DNA from: DASUDX01 sp036275365
GTDB lineage: Bacteria > Pseudomonadota > Gammaproteobacteria > Nevskiales > Nevskiaceae
Assembly (NCBI GenBank): GCA_036275365.1
Contig: DASUDX010000054.1
Span: 1 to 40,800, forward strand
Direction of reading: 5' to 3'
Length of the DNA stretch: 40,800 nt
In this document: positions 31,169 to 40,800 of the stretch, one piece after another
Layout of the letters: each line of letters begins with the position of its first letter
How positions within the stretch are numbered: the stretch's first letter is position 1
Notes under the pieces: generated by a model
What the model was told of the DNA's origin: nothing
What the model saw: only the letters and a program-made list of their open reading frames with translations
Databases searched by the model: none
Made by a program: the position numbers and the translations under genes

Positions 31169-31954
31169 ATGGCTGGTAGCTCCCCCGCTGAATACGTCAC
31201 CCATCACCTCGGCCACTGGTCCTCGGCCAAGGACGCCGCCTTCATCACCCTGGAGGCCTGGCATATCGACACCCTGCTGGTGTCCACGGTGCTGGGTCTG
31301 GTGTTCCTGACCCTGTTCCGGATCGCCGCCGTGCGCGCCACCTCCGGCGTGCCGGGCAAGCTGCAGAACTTCGTCGAAGTGCTGGTCGACTGGGTCGACA
31401 ACTCGGTGAAGGACAGCTTCAACGGTCCGCGCGGCTTCATCGCGCCGCTGTCGCTGACCATCTTCTGCTGGGTGTTCCTGTGGAACTGCATGGACCTGAT
31501 CCCGGTGGACCTGCTGCCGCTGATCGCCAAGCATGTCTTCGGCATCGAGTACTTCCGCGCGGTGCCCTCGGCCGACATGAGCGCGACCTTCGCGCTGTCG
31601 CTGTCGGTGTTCATCCTGATCTTCGTCTACAGCTTCAAGGGCAAGGGCGCGGGCGGCTTCGCCAAGGAGTTCCTGACCCATCCCTTCGGCGCCAAGCTGC
31701 TGCCGTTCAACATCATCCTCAACACCGTTGAGTACCTCGCCAAGCCGCTGTCGCTGGCGCTGCGTCTGTTCGGCAACCTCTACGCCGGCGAGCTGATCTT
31801 CATCCTGATCGCCCTGCTGCCCTGGTGGGCGCAGATCGTGCCGGGCCTTGGCTGGATGATCTTCCACATCCTCGTCGTCACCCTGCAGGCCTTCATCTTC
31901 ATGACGCTGACCATCGTCTACCTGTCGATGGCCCACGCCCACGAGGAACACTGA
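31169..31954 (+). CDS. atpB: ATP synthase Fo subunit a
   Basis: This 261-residue integral membrane protein forms the proton half-channels with the c-ring. Family blocks are visible in order: the N-terminal EYVTHHLGHW, VLVDWVDNSVKDSF, FIAPLSLTIFCWVFLWNCMDLIPVDLLP and the helix with the essential arginine in PLSLALRLFGNLYAGELIF. The C-terminal helices end in FIFMTLTIVYLSMAHAHEEH. The length and the Arg-Asn-Tyr pattern match proteobacterial AtpB. The ribosome-binding site TAGGGA overlaps the atpI stop. A 90-base gap separates it from atpE. Confidence 0.97.
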   Translation: MAGSSPAEYVTHHLGHWSSAKDAAFITLEAWHIDTLLVSTVLGLVFLTLFRIAAVRATSGVPGKLQNFVEVLVDWVDNSVKDSFNGPRGFIAPLSLTIFCWVFLWNCMDLIPVDLLPLIAKHVFGIEYFRAVPSADMSATFALSLSVFILIFVYSFKGKGAGGFAKEFLTHPFGAKLLPFNIILNTVEYLAKPLSLALRLFGNLYAGELIFILIALLPWWAQIVPGLGWMIFHILVVTLQAFIFMTLTIVYLSMAHAHEEH

Positions 31955-32044
31955 AGCCCGTCCGCTTTCCGCTGTGCCGCTGCACCGCCGTACCCATCCA
32001 AGCGTCACCCTTACCTTCACCTACGCGACAAAACGGAGTTACCC

Positions 32045-32311
32045 ATGGAGCTGATCGCTGCAATCCAAGCCAACACCGCCCTGACCATCGGCCTGATCTT
32101 CGGTCTCGCCGCGCTGGGCACCGCCATCGGCTTCGGCCTGCTGGGCGGCAAGTTCCTGGAAGGCGCTGCCCGTCAGCCCGAGATGGCCAACATGCTGCAG
32201 ACCAAGATGTTCATCATCGCCGGCCTGCTTGACGCCATCTCGATCATCGGCGTGGCCATGGGCCTGCTGATGATGTTTGCCAACCCGCTGCTGTCGGTCG
32301 TCCAGCAGTAA
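32045..32311 (+). CDS. atpE: ATP synthase Fo subunit c
   Basis: This is an 88-residue hairpin of two membrane helices joined by the polar loop ARQPE (about residues 41-46), which contacts F1. The proton-carrying carboxylate is D63 in GLLDAISIIGVAMGLL. The Gln/Glu and Ser/Thr ligands of sodium-type rings are not seen around it, so the enzyme should be proton-driven. GLAALGTAIGFGLLGGKFLEG supplies the tightly packed inner helix. ACGGAG precedes ATG 32045. The gap before atpE (31955-32044) shows no clear hairpin by eye. Confidence 0.97.
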   Translation: MELIAAIQANTALTIGLIFGLAALGTAIGFGLLGGKFLEGAARQPEMANMLQTKMFIIAGLLDAISIIGVAMGLLMMFANPLLSVVQQ

Positions 32312-32344
32312 GCCAGTCCCCGCGTCAGGCAACGGAGCCCCGCC

Positions 32345-32818
32345 ATGCAGGCGAGTATTCCCTCCATCGTCGGCCAGATGATCGTGTTCGCGATCTTCGT
32401 GTGGTTCACGATGAAGTTCGTGTGGCCGCCGATCCTCAAGGCGCTCGAGGAGCGCCGCGCCAAGATCGCCGACGGCCTCGCCGCCGCCGAGAAGGGCCAG
32501 GCCAGCCTCAAGGAAGCCAGCAAGAGCGCCGATGAGGCGCTCAAGCAGGCCCGCCAGCAGGCCCAGGAGATTCTCTCCGCCGCCAACAAGCAGGCCACCC
32601 AGCTGGTCGATGCCGCCAAAGTGCAGGCCGAGGAGCAGAAGGCCCGCATCGTCGAGTCCGGTCATGCCGAAGTGGCGCGCGAGCTGGCCAGTGCCCGCGA
32701 GGCGCTGCGCAAGCAGGTGGCCGATCTCGCCGTGATGGGTGCCGCCCGCATCCTCAAGCGCGAGGTTGATGCCAAGGCGCACGCCGAGGTCCTCAACGAC
32801 CTCGCCGCCCGCATCTGA
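32345..32818 (+). CDS. atpF: ATP synthase Fo subunit b
   Basis: This 157-residue protein has one N-terminal membrane helix (IVGQMIVFAIFVWFTMKFVWPPI). A long charged, Ala/Lys/Glu-rich helix follows and forms the peripheral stalk dimer (EERRAKIADGLAAAEKGQAS, ARQQAQEILSAANKQATQLV). The C-terminal part (MGAARILKREVDAKAHAEVLNDLAARI) is the delta-binding end. Length and layout are typical of proteobacterial b subunits. CGGAG lies nine bases before ATG 32345. Eight bases separate it from atpH. Confidence 0.96.
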   Translation: MQASIPSIVGQMIVFAIFVWFTMKFVWPPILKALEERRAKIADGLAAAEKGQASLKEASKSADEALKQARQQAQEILSAANKQATQLVDAAKVQAEEQKARIVESGHAEVARELASAREALRKQVADLAVMGAARILKREVDAKAHAEVLNDLAARI

Positions 32819-32826
32819 GCGCCGCC

Positions 32827-33363
32827 ATGGCCGATATCCAGACGCTGGCGCGTCCTTACGCCCGGGCGGTGTTCGAGCTGGCCCGCGACGCCGGCCAGCT
32901 GCGCGACTGGTCGCAGCGCCTGGCGGCGCTGGCCGAAGCCGTGGCCCAGCCGTCGATTGCGGCGCTGGTCGGCCATCCGGCGGTGAGCCGGCCGGCGCTG
33001 GCCCAGCTGCTGATCGATCTGCTCAAGGAGCGGCTCGGCAAGCCCGGCGCCGGTCTGGTGCGGGTGCTCGCCGACAACGGCCGGCTGCGTCTGGCCGCGG
33101 ACATCGCGGCCCAGTTCGAGCGGCTCAAGGCCGAGGCCGAGTCGCGGGTGGATGTGGCCATCACCACCGCGGTGGCGGCGCCGGCGGCTCAGCAGCAGGC
33201 GCTGGCCGCGGCGATCGGCAAGCGGCTCGGCCGCGAGGTGCAGGTGCAGTGGAGCACCGACGAGGCGCTGCTGGCCGGTGCGGTGGTGCGCGCCGGTGAT
33301 CTGGTCATCGACGGCTCGCTGCGTGGCGAGCTGAGCAAGCTGAAGGCCGCCCTGGCCGTTTAA
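32827..33363 (+). CDS. atpH: ATP synthase F1 subunit delta
   Basis: This 178-residue protein joins the top of F1 to the b stalk. The N-terminal helix bundle begins with TLARPYARAVFELARDAGQLRDWSQRLAALAEA, and the middle has FVRVLADNGRL-like sequence (LVRVLADNGRLRLAADIAAQFERLKAEAE). The C-terminal domain ends with DEALLAGAVVRAGDLVIDGSLRGELSKLKAAL, the conserved delta signature. Size and gene order agree. A stop at 33361-33363 is followed by 47 bases before atpA. Confidence 0.96.
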   Translation: MADIQTLARPYARAVFELARDAGQLRDWSQRLAALAEAVAQPSIAALVGHPAVSRPALAQLLIDLLKERLGKPGAGLVRVLADNGRLRLAADIAAQFERLKAEAESRVDVAITTAVAAPAAQQQALAAAIGKRLGREVQVQWSTDEALLAGAVVRAGDLVIDGSLRGELSKLKAALAV

Positions 33364-33410
33364 TTCCCGACAGTCCGGAGCGCCTGGCGCCCCGTTTGAG
33401 ACGAACCACT

Positions 33411-34967
<1,557 letters not shown>

Positions 34968-34998
34968 TTCTGATGAAGCGGTTGCCCGTTCCCCGTTT

Positions 34999-35057
34999 CC
35001 GGTTTCCAGGTCAGGAAGCCCGGTCACGGGGAGCTGGAAACCGGTAACTGGAAACTG
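34999..35057 (+). repeat. mosaic inverted repeat between atpA and atpG
   Basis: CCGGTTTCCAG (34999-35009) is exactly complementary to CTGGAAACCGG (35034-35044). A second copy, CTGGAAACTG (35048-35057), follows 14 bases on. TCCCCGT (34990-34996) and ACGGGGA (35026-35032) can also pair. The second right-hand copy includes the only GGAA that could serve as ribosome-binding site for atpG, so pairing would mask it. Confidence 0.7.
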
Positions 35058-35064
35058 AGTCCCA

Positions 35065-35931
35065 ATGCCCGGCGCAAAAGAAATCCGCAGCAAGATCAAG
35101 AGCGTGAAGAACACGCAGAAGATCACGCGGGCGATGGAAAAAGTGGCGATGTCGAAGATGCGCAAGGCGCAGGAGCGGATGAGTGCCGCCCGGCCTTACG
35201 CCGAGCGCATCCGCCGCACCATCGGCCATCTGGCCCAGGCCCAGACCGACTTCAAGCACCCCTTCATGGTGGCGCGCCCGGTCAAGCGGGTGGCCTTCCT
35301 GGTGGTCTCCACCGACCGTGGCCTCTGCGGCGGCCTGAACATCAACACCTTCCGCACCACCATCCGTGCGCTGCGCGAATGGAAGGATCAGGGCGTCGAG
35401 GCGGATCTGGTGCTGGTCGGCAGCAAGGGCCTGAGCTTCTTCAAGCGGGTCGGCGGCAAGGTGCTGGCCAGCGCCTCGGGCCTCGGCGACCGCCCGCAGC
35501 TCGATGCCCTGCTCGGCCCGATCAAGGTGCTGGTGGACGCCTACCGCAGTGGCGAGGTGGACCGCGTGTTCGTGGTGGGCGCCCAGTTCGTCAACACCAT
35601 GACCCAGAAGCCGGTGGTGACCCAGCTGCTGCCGCTGGAGCCGGTGAAGAGCGAGGGCCTGCTCGACAACTGGGACTATCTCTACGAGCCCAGCGCCCCC
35701 GAGCTGCTCGATACCGTGCTGACCCGCTATGTCGAGTCGCAGGTCTACCAGAGCGTGATCGAGAACGTGGCCAGCGAGCAGAGCGCGCGGATGGTGGCGA
35801 TGAAGGCCGCCACCGACAACGCCGGCAAGATCATCACCAGCCTGCAGCTGGCCTACAACAAGGCCCGGCAGGCCAGCATCACCAAGGAACTCGCGGAAAT
35901 CGTCGGCGGCGCCGCGGCCATTAGCGGTTAA
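35065..35931 (+). CDS. atpG: ATP synthase F1 subunit gamma
   Basis: This 288-residue protein forms the rotating central stalk. The long N-terminal helix is AKEIRSKIKSVKNTQKITRAMEKVAMSKMRKAQERM. The middle Rossmann-like part has STDRGLCGGLNIN and a VVGAQFVNTMTQKP block. The conserved C-terminal helix is ARMVAMKAATDNAGKIITSLQLAYNKARQASITKELAEIVGGAAAI. All are standard for proteobacterial AtpG. No strong Shine-Dalgarno precedes ATG 35065, and the weak one is inside an inverted repeat. The stop is followed by 40 bases with a small GC hairpin before atpD. Confidence 0.97.
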   Translation: MPGAKEIRSKIKSVKNTQKITRAMEKVAMSKMRKAQERMSAARPYAERIRRTIGHLAQAQTDFKHPFMVARPVKRVAFLVVSTDRGLCGGLNINTFRTTIRALREWKDQGVEADLVLVGSKGLSFFKRVGGKVLASASGLGDRPQLDALLGPIKVLVDAYRSGEVDRVFVVGAQFVNTMTQKPVVTQLLPLEPVKSEGLLDNWDYLYEPSAPELLDTVLTRYVESQVYQSVIENVASEQSARMVAMKAATDNAGKIITSLQLAYNKARQASITKELAEIVGGAAAISG

Positions 35932-35940
35932 CTAAAGGAA

Positions 35941-35955
35941 GGGGCTACCGGCCCC
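35941..35955 (+). repeat. small GC hairpin between atpG and atpD
   Basis: GGGGC-TACCG-GCCCC gives a five-base-pair stem 17 bases before the atpD start. It is weak alone but marks the third structured junction in the F1 part of the operon. Confidence 0.4.
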
Positions 35956-35971
35956 GGTTGAGAGCAATCAA

Positions 35972-37348
<1,377 letters not shown>

Positions 37349-37361
37349 TGTGAGGCATGGG

Positions 37362-37408
37362 GCGTGAGGGGTGAGGCGCTGGCCGCTTCCCCGTCTCACG
37401 CTTCACGC
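37362..37408 (+). repeat. imperfect long hairpin with GTGAGG tandem units between atpD and atpC
   Basis: GCGTGAGGGGTGAGGCG (37362-37378) can pair with CGTCTCACGCTTCACGC (37392-37408) in 14 of 17 positions around a 13-base loop. The left arm is itself built of repeated GTGAGG units, with another at 37350-37355. The hairpin ends 26 bases before the atpC start. Confidence 0.65.
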
Positions 37409-37434
37409 CGCACGCCGCACCGAGCGAGGCTTAC

Positions 37435-37854
37435 ATGGCACAACTACACATCGACATCGTCAGCGCCGAGGGGCACATCCACTCCGGTGAGGCGAGCTTC
37501 GTGGCCGCGCCGGCGATCATGGGCGAGGTCGGCATCTCGCCGCGCCACGCCCCGCTGCTGACCACGCTCAAGCCCGGCGAGTTGCGGGTGAAGACGCCCG
37601 CCGGGGAGGAACTGCGCTTCTTCGTCGGCGGCGGCATCCTGGAGATCCAGCCGCATCTGGTGACCGTGCTCGCCGACACCGCCCTGCGCGGCGAAGAGGC
37701 GGATGAAGCGGCCGCCGCGGCCGCCAAGGCGGCAGCGGAAGAGAAGCTCAAGGGCGCCGCCAGCGCCACCGACCTGAGCAAGGCGCAGGCCGAGCTCGCC
37801 GAGGCGGCCGCCCGCCTCGAGTTCGTCAAGAAACTGCAGAAGACCAGCCACTGA
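37435..37854 (+). CDS. atpC: ATP synthase F1 subunit epsilon
   Basis: This 139-residue protein has the N-terminal beta-sandwich (LHIDIVSAEGHIHSGEASFVAAPAIMGEVGISPRHAPLLTTLKPGELRVK) and FVGGGILEIQPHLVTVLADTALRGEE. The C-terminal two-helix arm is Ala/Lys/Glu-rich (AKAAAEEKLKGAASATDLSKAQAELAEAAARLEFVKKLQK) and can inhibit ATP hydrolysis. Size and position as last atp gene are standard. GAGG lies about nine bases upstream of ATG 37435. A strong terminator follows 21 bases after the stop. Confidence 0.96.
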   Translation: MAQLHIDIVSAEGHIHSGEASFVAAPAIMGEVGISPRHAPLLTTLKPGELRVKTPAGEELRFFVGGGILEIQPHLVTVLADTALRGEEADEAAAAAAKAAAEEKLKGAASATDLSKAQAELAEAAARLEFVKKLQKTSH

Positions 37855-37875
37855 CCGGGCGGTCGTCGCAGAATG

Positions 37876-37902
37876 GGCGGGCTTCGGCCCGCCTTTTCGT
37901 TT
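37876..37902 (+). terminator. rho-independent terminator of the atp operon
   Basis: GGCGGGC-TTCG-GCCCGCC is a perfect seven-base-pair stem closed by a UUCG tetraloop and followed by TTTTCGTTT. It is the clearest intrinsic terminator in the window and separates atpC from glmU. Confidence 0.92.
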
Positions 37903-37933
37903 GCGGCGCCGGACCTTGCAAGGGGAGAGAGCC

Positions 37934-39307
37934 GTGAGCGAGATCCACGCCGTCATCCTGGCCGCGGGCAAGGGCACGCGGATGCGGTCGCAGCGCCCCA
38001 AGGTGCTGCACGAGGTGGCGGGCCGGCCGATGCTGGCCCATGTCATCGACGCTGCCCAGGCCGCCGGCGTGCAGCAGGCGCATGTGGTGGTCGGCCATGG
38101 GGCTGACCAGGTTCGTCAGTGGGCCCATGCGGCGGGCCTTGCGCTGACCTTTGCCGAGCAGCGGGAGCAGCTCGGTACCGCGCACGCCGTGGCCCAGGCG
38201 CTGCCGGGCATACCCGATCAGGCCCGGGTCTGGGTGCTGTATGGCGATGTGCCGCTGGTGGACGCCCGCACCCTCGAGGCGCTGGCGCGCACGCCCGCCG
38301 ACGGGGTGGCGCTGGTGACCGCCCGGCTGACCCAGCCCCGCGGTTATGGGCGCATCCTGCGCGACGCCGCCGGACAGGTGGTGGGCATCGTCGAGGAAAA
38401 CGACGCCAGCCCCGAGCAGCGGGCGCTGACCGAGATCAACACCGGCATCCTGGCGGCCCCGGCGGGGCGGCTGCGGCAGTGGCTGGCCCGGGTCCGCAAT
38501 GACAACGCCAAGGGCGAGTACTACCTCACCGATGTCATCGGTCTGGCGGTGGCCGAGGGCGTGGCGGTGCAGGCGGTGCTGGCGGCCGAGGCGCAGGATC
38601 TGGAAGGCGTCAATGACCGCGCCCAGCTGGCGCGCGCCGAGCGCCGCTACCAGCAGCGCCAGGCGCAGACCCTGCTCGACGCCGGCCTGACCCTCGCCGA
38701 TCCTGCCCGCTTCGACCTGCGCGGCGAGCTCCGCCACGGGCAGGATGTGTTCATCGATGTCGGTGTGGTGCTGGAAGGCCGCGTGGTGTTGGGTGATGGG
38801 GTGCGCATCGGGCCTTACGCCCAGCTGCGCGATGTGGTGCTCGGCGAGCGCTGCGAGGTGCTGGCCCACAGCGTGCTGGAAGGGGTGCGCGCCGGCACCG
38901 CGGTGCGGGTCGGCCCGTTCGCGCGGCTGCGGCCCGGCACCGAGCTGGCCGACGAGGTCCACATCGGCAACTTCGTGGAGGTCAAGCAGGCAAGGCTGGG
39001 CACCGGCACCAAGGCCGGTCATCTGGCCTATCTCGGCGATGCGGTGATCGGCGCTGAGGTGAATGTCAGCGCCGGCGTCATCACCTGCAACTACGATGGC
39101 GCCAACAAGCACCTCACCACCATTGGCGATGGCGCCTTCATCGGCAGCGACAGCCAGCTGGTCGCCCCGGTGACGGTGGGTGCGCGGGCCTTCATTGCCG
39201 CCGGCAGCACGATCACCCGCGAGGCGCCGGCGGATCAGCTCACCATCGCCCGCCATCGCGGCCAGACCAGCCTTGCCGGCTGGAAGCGACCGACCAAGAA
39301 GCGCTGA
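37934..39307 (+). CDS. glmU: bifunctional UDP-N-acetylglucosamine pyrophosphorylase / glucosamine-1-phosphate acetyltransferase
   Basis: This 457-residue protein has the length of GlmU. The N-terminal uridyltransferase has the signature VILAAGKGTRMRSQRPKVLHEVAGRPML, REQLGTAHAVAQAL, VLYGDVPLV and EINTGILA. The C-terminal left-handed beta-helix acetyltransferase has repeated hexapeptides (VVLGDGVRIGPYAQLRDVVLGERCEV), RVGPFARLRPGTELADEVHIGNFVEVK and the active-site block GVITCNYDGANKHLTTIGDGAFIGSDSQLVAPV. It makes UDP-GlcNAc for peptidoglycan and LPS. GTG 37934 is chosen since AGGGGAGAGA at 37921-37930 is directly upstream and the homology starts at residue 2. Its position after atpC is the common gammaproteobacterial order. 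Confidence 0.96.
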   Translation: MSEIHAVILAAGKGTRMRSQRPKVLHEVAGRPMLAHVIDAAQAAGVQQAHVVVGHGADQVRQWAHAAGLALTFAEQREQLGTAHAVAQALPGIPDQARVWVLYGDVPLVDARTLEALARTPADGVALVTARLTQPRGYGRILRDAAGQVVGIVEENDASPEQRALTEINTGILAAPAGRLRQWLARVRNDNAKGEYYLTDVIGLAVAEGVAVQAVLAAEAQDLEGVNDRAQLARAERRYQQRQAQTLLDAGLTLADPARFDLRGELRHGQDVFIDVGVVLEGRVVLGDGVRIGPYAQLRDVVLGERCEVLAHSVLEGVRAGTAVRVGPFARLRPGTELADEVHIGNFVEVKQARLGTGTKAGHLAYLGDAVIGAEVNVSAGVITCNYDGANKHLTTIGDGAFIGSDSQLVAPVTVGARAFIAAGSTITREAPADQLTIARHRGQTSLAGWKRPTKKR

Positions 39308-39341
39308 GCCCGCCGTCCCGCCGGTGGCGACGCAGAGCGCG

Positions 39342-40283
39342 ATGGCGGCGCCGTCCCGGCCGCGCCCCGGCCAGGGCGGGGGAACGGTCTATCTGATCCT
39401 CGCCCACCAGTTCCCGCGGCAACTGGCCCGCCTGATCCGGGCCCTGGTCGAGGACCCGCAGGCCCGGTGCCTGATCCATCTCGATGCCCGGGTGAGCGAG
39501 ACCGCGCCCTGGGAGGACGCCCTGCAGGGGCTGCCGCGCTGGGGCTGGACGCCGCGCCGCATCGCCGTTCACTGGGCAGGCTTCAGCATGGTGGAAGCCA
39601 GCCTGATCCTGCTCAACAACGCGCGCTACCAGCAGTCGTTTCATCGATATGTGCTGTTGTCTGGCACCTGCTATCCGGTCGGCACGGCCGCCATGCGGGC
39701 CCGCCAGCTGGAGGGGGATGCCAATTTTCTGGATGCGCGTCCGGTGCCTCCGGGCCACCCGGCGGCGGAGCGATTGCTGGCACGGATTCAGCGCTGGTGG
39801 CTGATGGACCATGACTGGGTCTGGCAGGCGCGGGATCCGGCCCAGAGCGAGCAGGTGCAGGCGCTGCGCAGCTATCTCGGCCGTTTCCGCGAGCAGCTGC
39901 CACCCCCGCCGCCGTTGCCGCTCCCCTACCACCACGGCAGCCAGTGGTGGGCGCTGACCGATGCCGCCGTGGCCTGGCTGCTGGCCGAGTTGCGTACGCA
40001 AGCGGGTCAGTCACTGATCGAGCGCTTCCGCTACTCGTTCTGCCCGGACGAGGCCTTCTTCCAGACCCTGCTGGCCGCCTCACCGCTGGCGGCGAGCCTC
40101 AAACCCTCGCTGCACCTCGTCGACTGGAGCGAGGCCAGCCGTGCCCAGGGCAAGTGGCTGGACGAATCGCACTGGCGGGCGATCCGCCAGAGCGGGGCGC
40201 TGTTCGTGCGCAAGGTCCACCCCCAGCACTCCGCCGCCCTGCTGGATCGCCTCGACCGCCTGCGCGCCAGCGATCGGGGTTGA
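39342..40283 (+). CDS. core-2/I-branching-type glycosyltransferase (GT14-like)
   Basis: The product is about 313 residues from ATG 39342; a GTG at 39324 is an alternative and neither start has a clear ribosome-binding site. The N-terminus carries TVYLILAHQFPRQLARLIRAL and CLIHLDARV, the opening strands of the Branch (core-2/I-branching) family. Next come VHWAGFSMVEASLILLNNA, YVLLSGTCYPV, PYHHGSQWWALTDAAVAWLL and CPDEAFFQTLLAAS, all in the family's order. Such enzymes transfer GlcNAc, xylose or related sugars from UDP-sugars to glycans. In bacteria they occur in surface polysaccharide or glycoprotein pathways. No signal peptide is seen, so it is likely cytoplasmic. No other sugar genes are adjacent except glmU, which makes UDP-GlcNAc. 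Confidence 0.82.
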   Translation: MAAPSRPRPGQGGGTVYLILAHQFPRQLARLIRALVEDPQARCLIHLDARVSETAPWEDALQGLPRWGWTPRRIAVHWAGFSMVEASLILLNNARYQQSFHRYVLLSGTCYPVGTAAMRARQLEGDANFLDARPVPPGHPAAERLLARIQRWWLMDHDWVWQARDPAQSEQVQALRSYLGRFREQLPPPPPLPLPYHHGSQWWALTDAAVAWLLAELRTQAGQSLIERFRYSFCPDEAFFQTLLAASPLAASLKPSLHLVDWSEASRAQGKWLDESHWRAIRQSGALFVRKVHPQHSAALLDRLDRLRASDRG

Positions 40284-40294
40284 GGTTGGTGGCG

Positions 40295-40318
40295 CTACAC
40301 GACCCTCCAGTAGTGTAG
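40295..40318. repeat. short inverted repeat after the glycosyltransferase
   Basis: CTACAC (40295-40300) and GTGTAG (40313-40318) pair across 12 bases. It lies in the 129-base gap before the collagen-like gene and may be an operator or weak terminator. No clear -35/-10 pair was found in the gap. Confidence 0.25.
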
Positions 40319-40412
40319 GGCGAGCCTGTTGCTCAGTCCGGCTCTTGCCCAGTCAAGAGAGGTGCCGCTATCGTCCGCGCGGGCCACGCTCCGGCCGACC
40401 AGGGATTATCGG

Positions 40413-40800
40413 ATGAAGAACATGGTGCGTGGCGGCCCGTATGGACTCGTGCTGTTGGTCGGTCTGGTGGCATCGCCTGAGGCATTGGCTGCGCCAGAAG
40501 TGCTGGCGGTGACGGCGGACCTTACTAGCCGGCAGATTCGCGTGGAGGGTTCCGCGTTTAGCGGTACTGCTCCCTCCAGTCTGCTCATAGCAGGCACGCC
40601 GCTTACCATCACCGGTGCCAGCGATACCCATCTCGATGCGACCCTTCCGGAGAGCTCGCAGCCGGTACTTATCGCCTCGATTTGATCGTCCCGGGCTCCG
40701 GTGATGCACGCCTCTTCGCCCACCTAGGGATTGAGGGTCCGGTCGGTCCCGTCGGGCCGATGGGCGCTCGCGGGCCACGGGGGGGCGTCGGTGCCACCGG
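40413..40800 (+). pseudogene. exported collagen-like repeat protein, frameshifted and running off the window
   Basis: The first frame (40413-40685) gives 90 residues: a signal peptide ending LVASPEALA-APEV, then an IPT/TIG-like segment (VLAVTADLTSRQIRVEGSAFSG; SLLIAGTPLTITGASDTHLDATLPESSQP). It hits a TGA at 40683-40685. In the frame starting at 40664 the expected continuation appears: GTYRLDLIVPGSGDARLFAHLGIEG, then Gly-X-Y triplets GPV-GPV-GPM-GAR-GPR-GGV-GAT to the window edge. One base missing just before 40664 explains this; no slippery heptamer suggests programmed shifting. A run of seven G lies at 40779-40785. GC is about 63% over 40501-40620, lower than neighbours. AGGG at 40401-40404 supports the start. 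Confidence 0.75.

Noticed and set aside
40650..40690. Programmed -1 frameshift in the collagen-like gene
   Set aside because: The shift direction would fit, but no slippery X-XXY-YYZ heptamer or stimulatory structure was found near 40660. A one-base deletion or sequencing error is simpler.

Overview
The window is very GC-rich, gene-dense chromosomal DNA from a gammaproteobacterium. The best guess is Lysobacterales/Xanthomonadales or a close relative. The reasons are the order rsmG-parA-parB-atpIBEFHAGDC-glmU, several Xanthomonad-like accessory proteins (a TonB-plug-like small secreted protein, paired secreted amidohydrolases, a DUF853 ATPase) and the strongly GC-biased codon use. The lineage is inferred from gene content, not proven. 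No rRNA, tRNA, CRISPR array, insertion sequence or prophage was seen, and no gene-free stretch exceeds 300 bases; the longest gaps are about 160-185 bp.

Left part (1-17336), general housekeeping and accessory genes: the end of a polysaccharide-type tyrosine kinase; an acyltransferase plus an atypical SDR; a Dps ferritin; a small plug-like secreted protein; a lone DppF-type ATPase; an M48 protease lipoprotein; a DUF4864 protein; a dienoyl-CoA-reductase-like SDR; a GGDEF-EAL protein; pdxH; an AcuI-type reductase; a CDF metal exporter; a large Ntn-hydrolase acylase; a small lipoprotein; a GAF-GGDEF cyclase; and a DUF853 ATPase. Several convergent pairs here have their stop codons inside hairpins.

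Middle part (17337-25534), the most interesting region: a co-directional export module made of an HlyD-type adaptor, a MacB/LolD-type ATPase and two FtsX-type permeases. It is followed by a membrane fatty-acid-hydroxylase-like enzyme, an NtrC-family sigma54 activator (GAFTGA intact) and its NtrY-like histidine kinase. The adaptor is preceded by two strong inverted repeats sharing the half-site TGTCCGC and, about 60-110 bp downstream, by an imperfect sigma54 -24/-12 match. This is the layout expected of an enhancer-dependent operon controlled by its own two-component pair. The exported substrate is unknown; the embedded hydroxylase hints at a lipid.

Next, 25531-28220 holds two overlapping secreted amidohydrolase genes on the minus strand. 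One has lost the canonical HxH metal motif.

Right part (28307-39307), the origin-proximal core: rsmG, parA, parB, then the complete F1Fo ATP synthase operon, a textbook terminator, and glmU. A near-consensus sigma70 promoter lies just before atpI. The gaps atpA-atpG and atpD-atpC carry mosaic inverted repeats able to fold in the mRNA. The window ends with a core-2/I-branching-type glycosyltransferase and a frameshifted, lower-GC exported protein that continues into collagen-like Gly-X-Y repeats in another frame.
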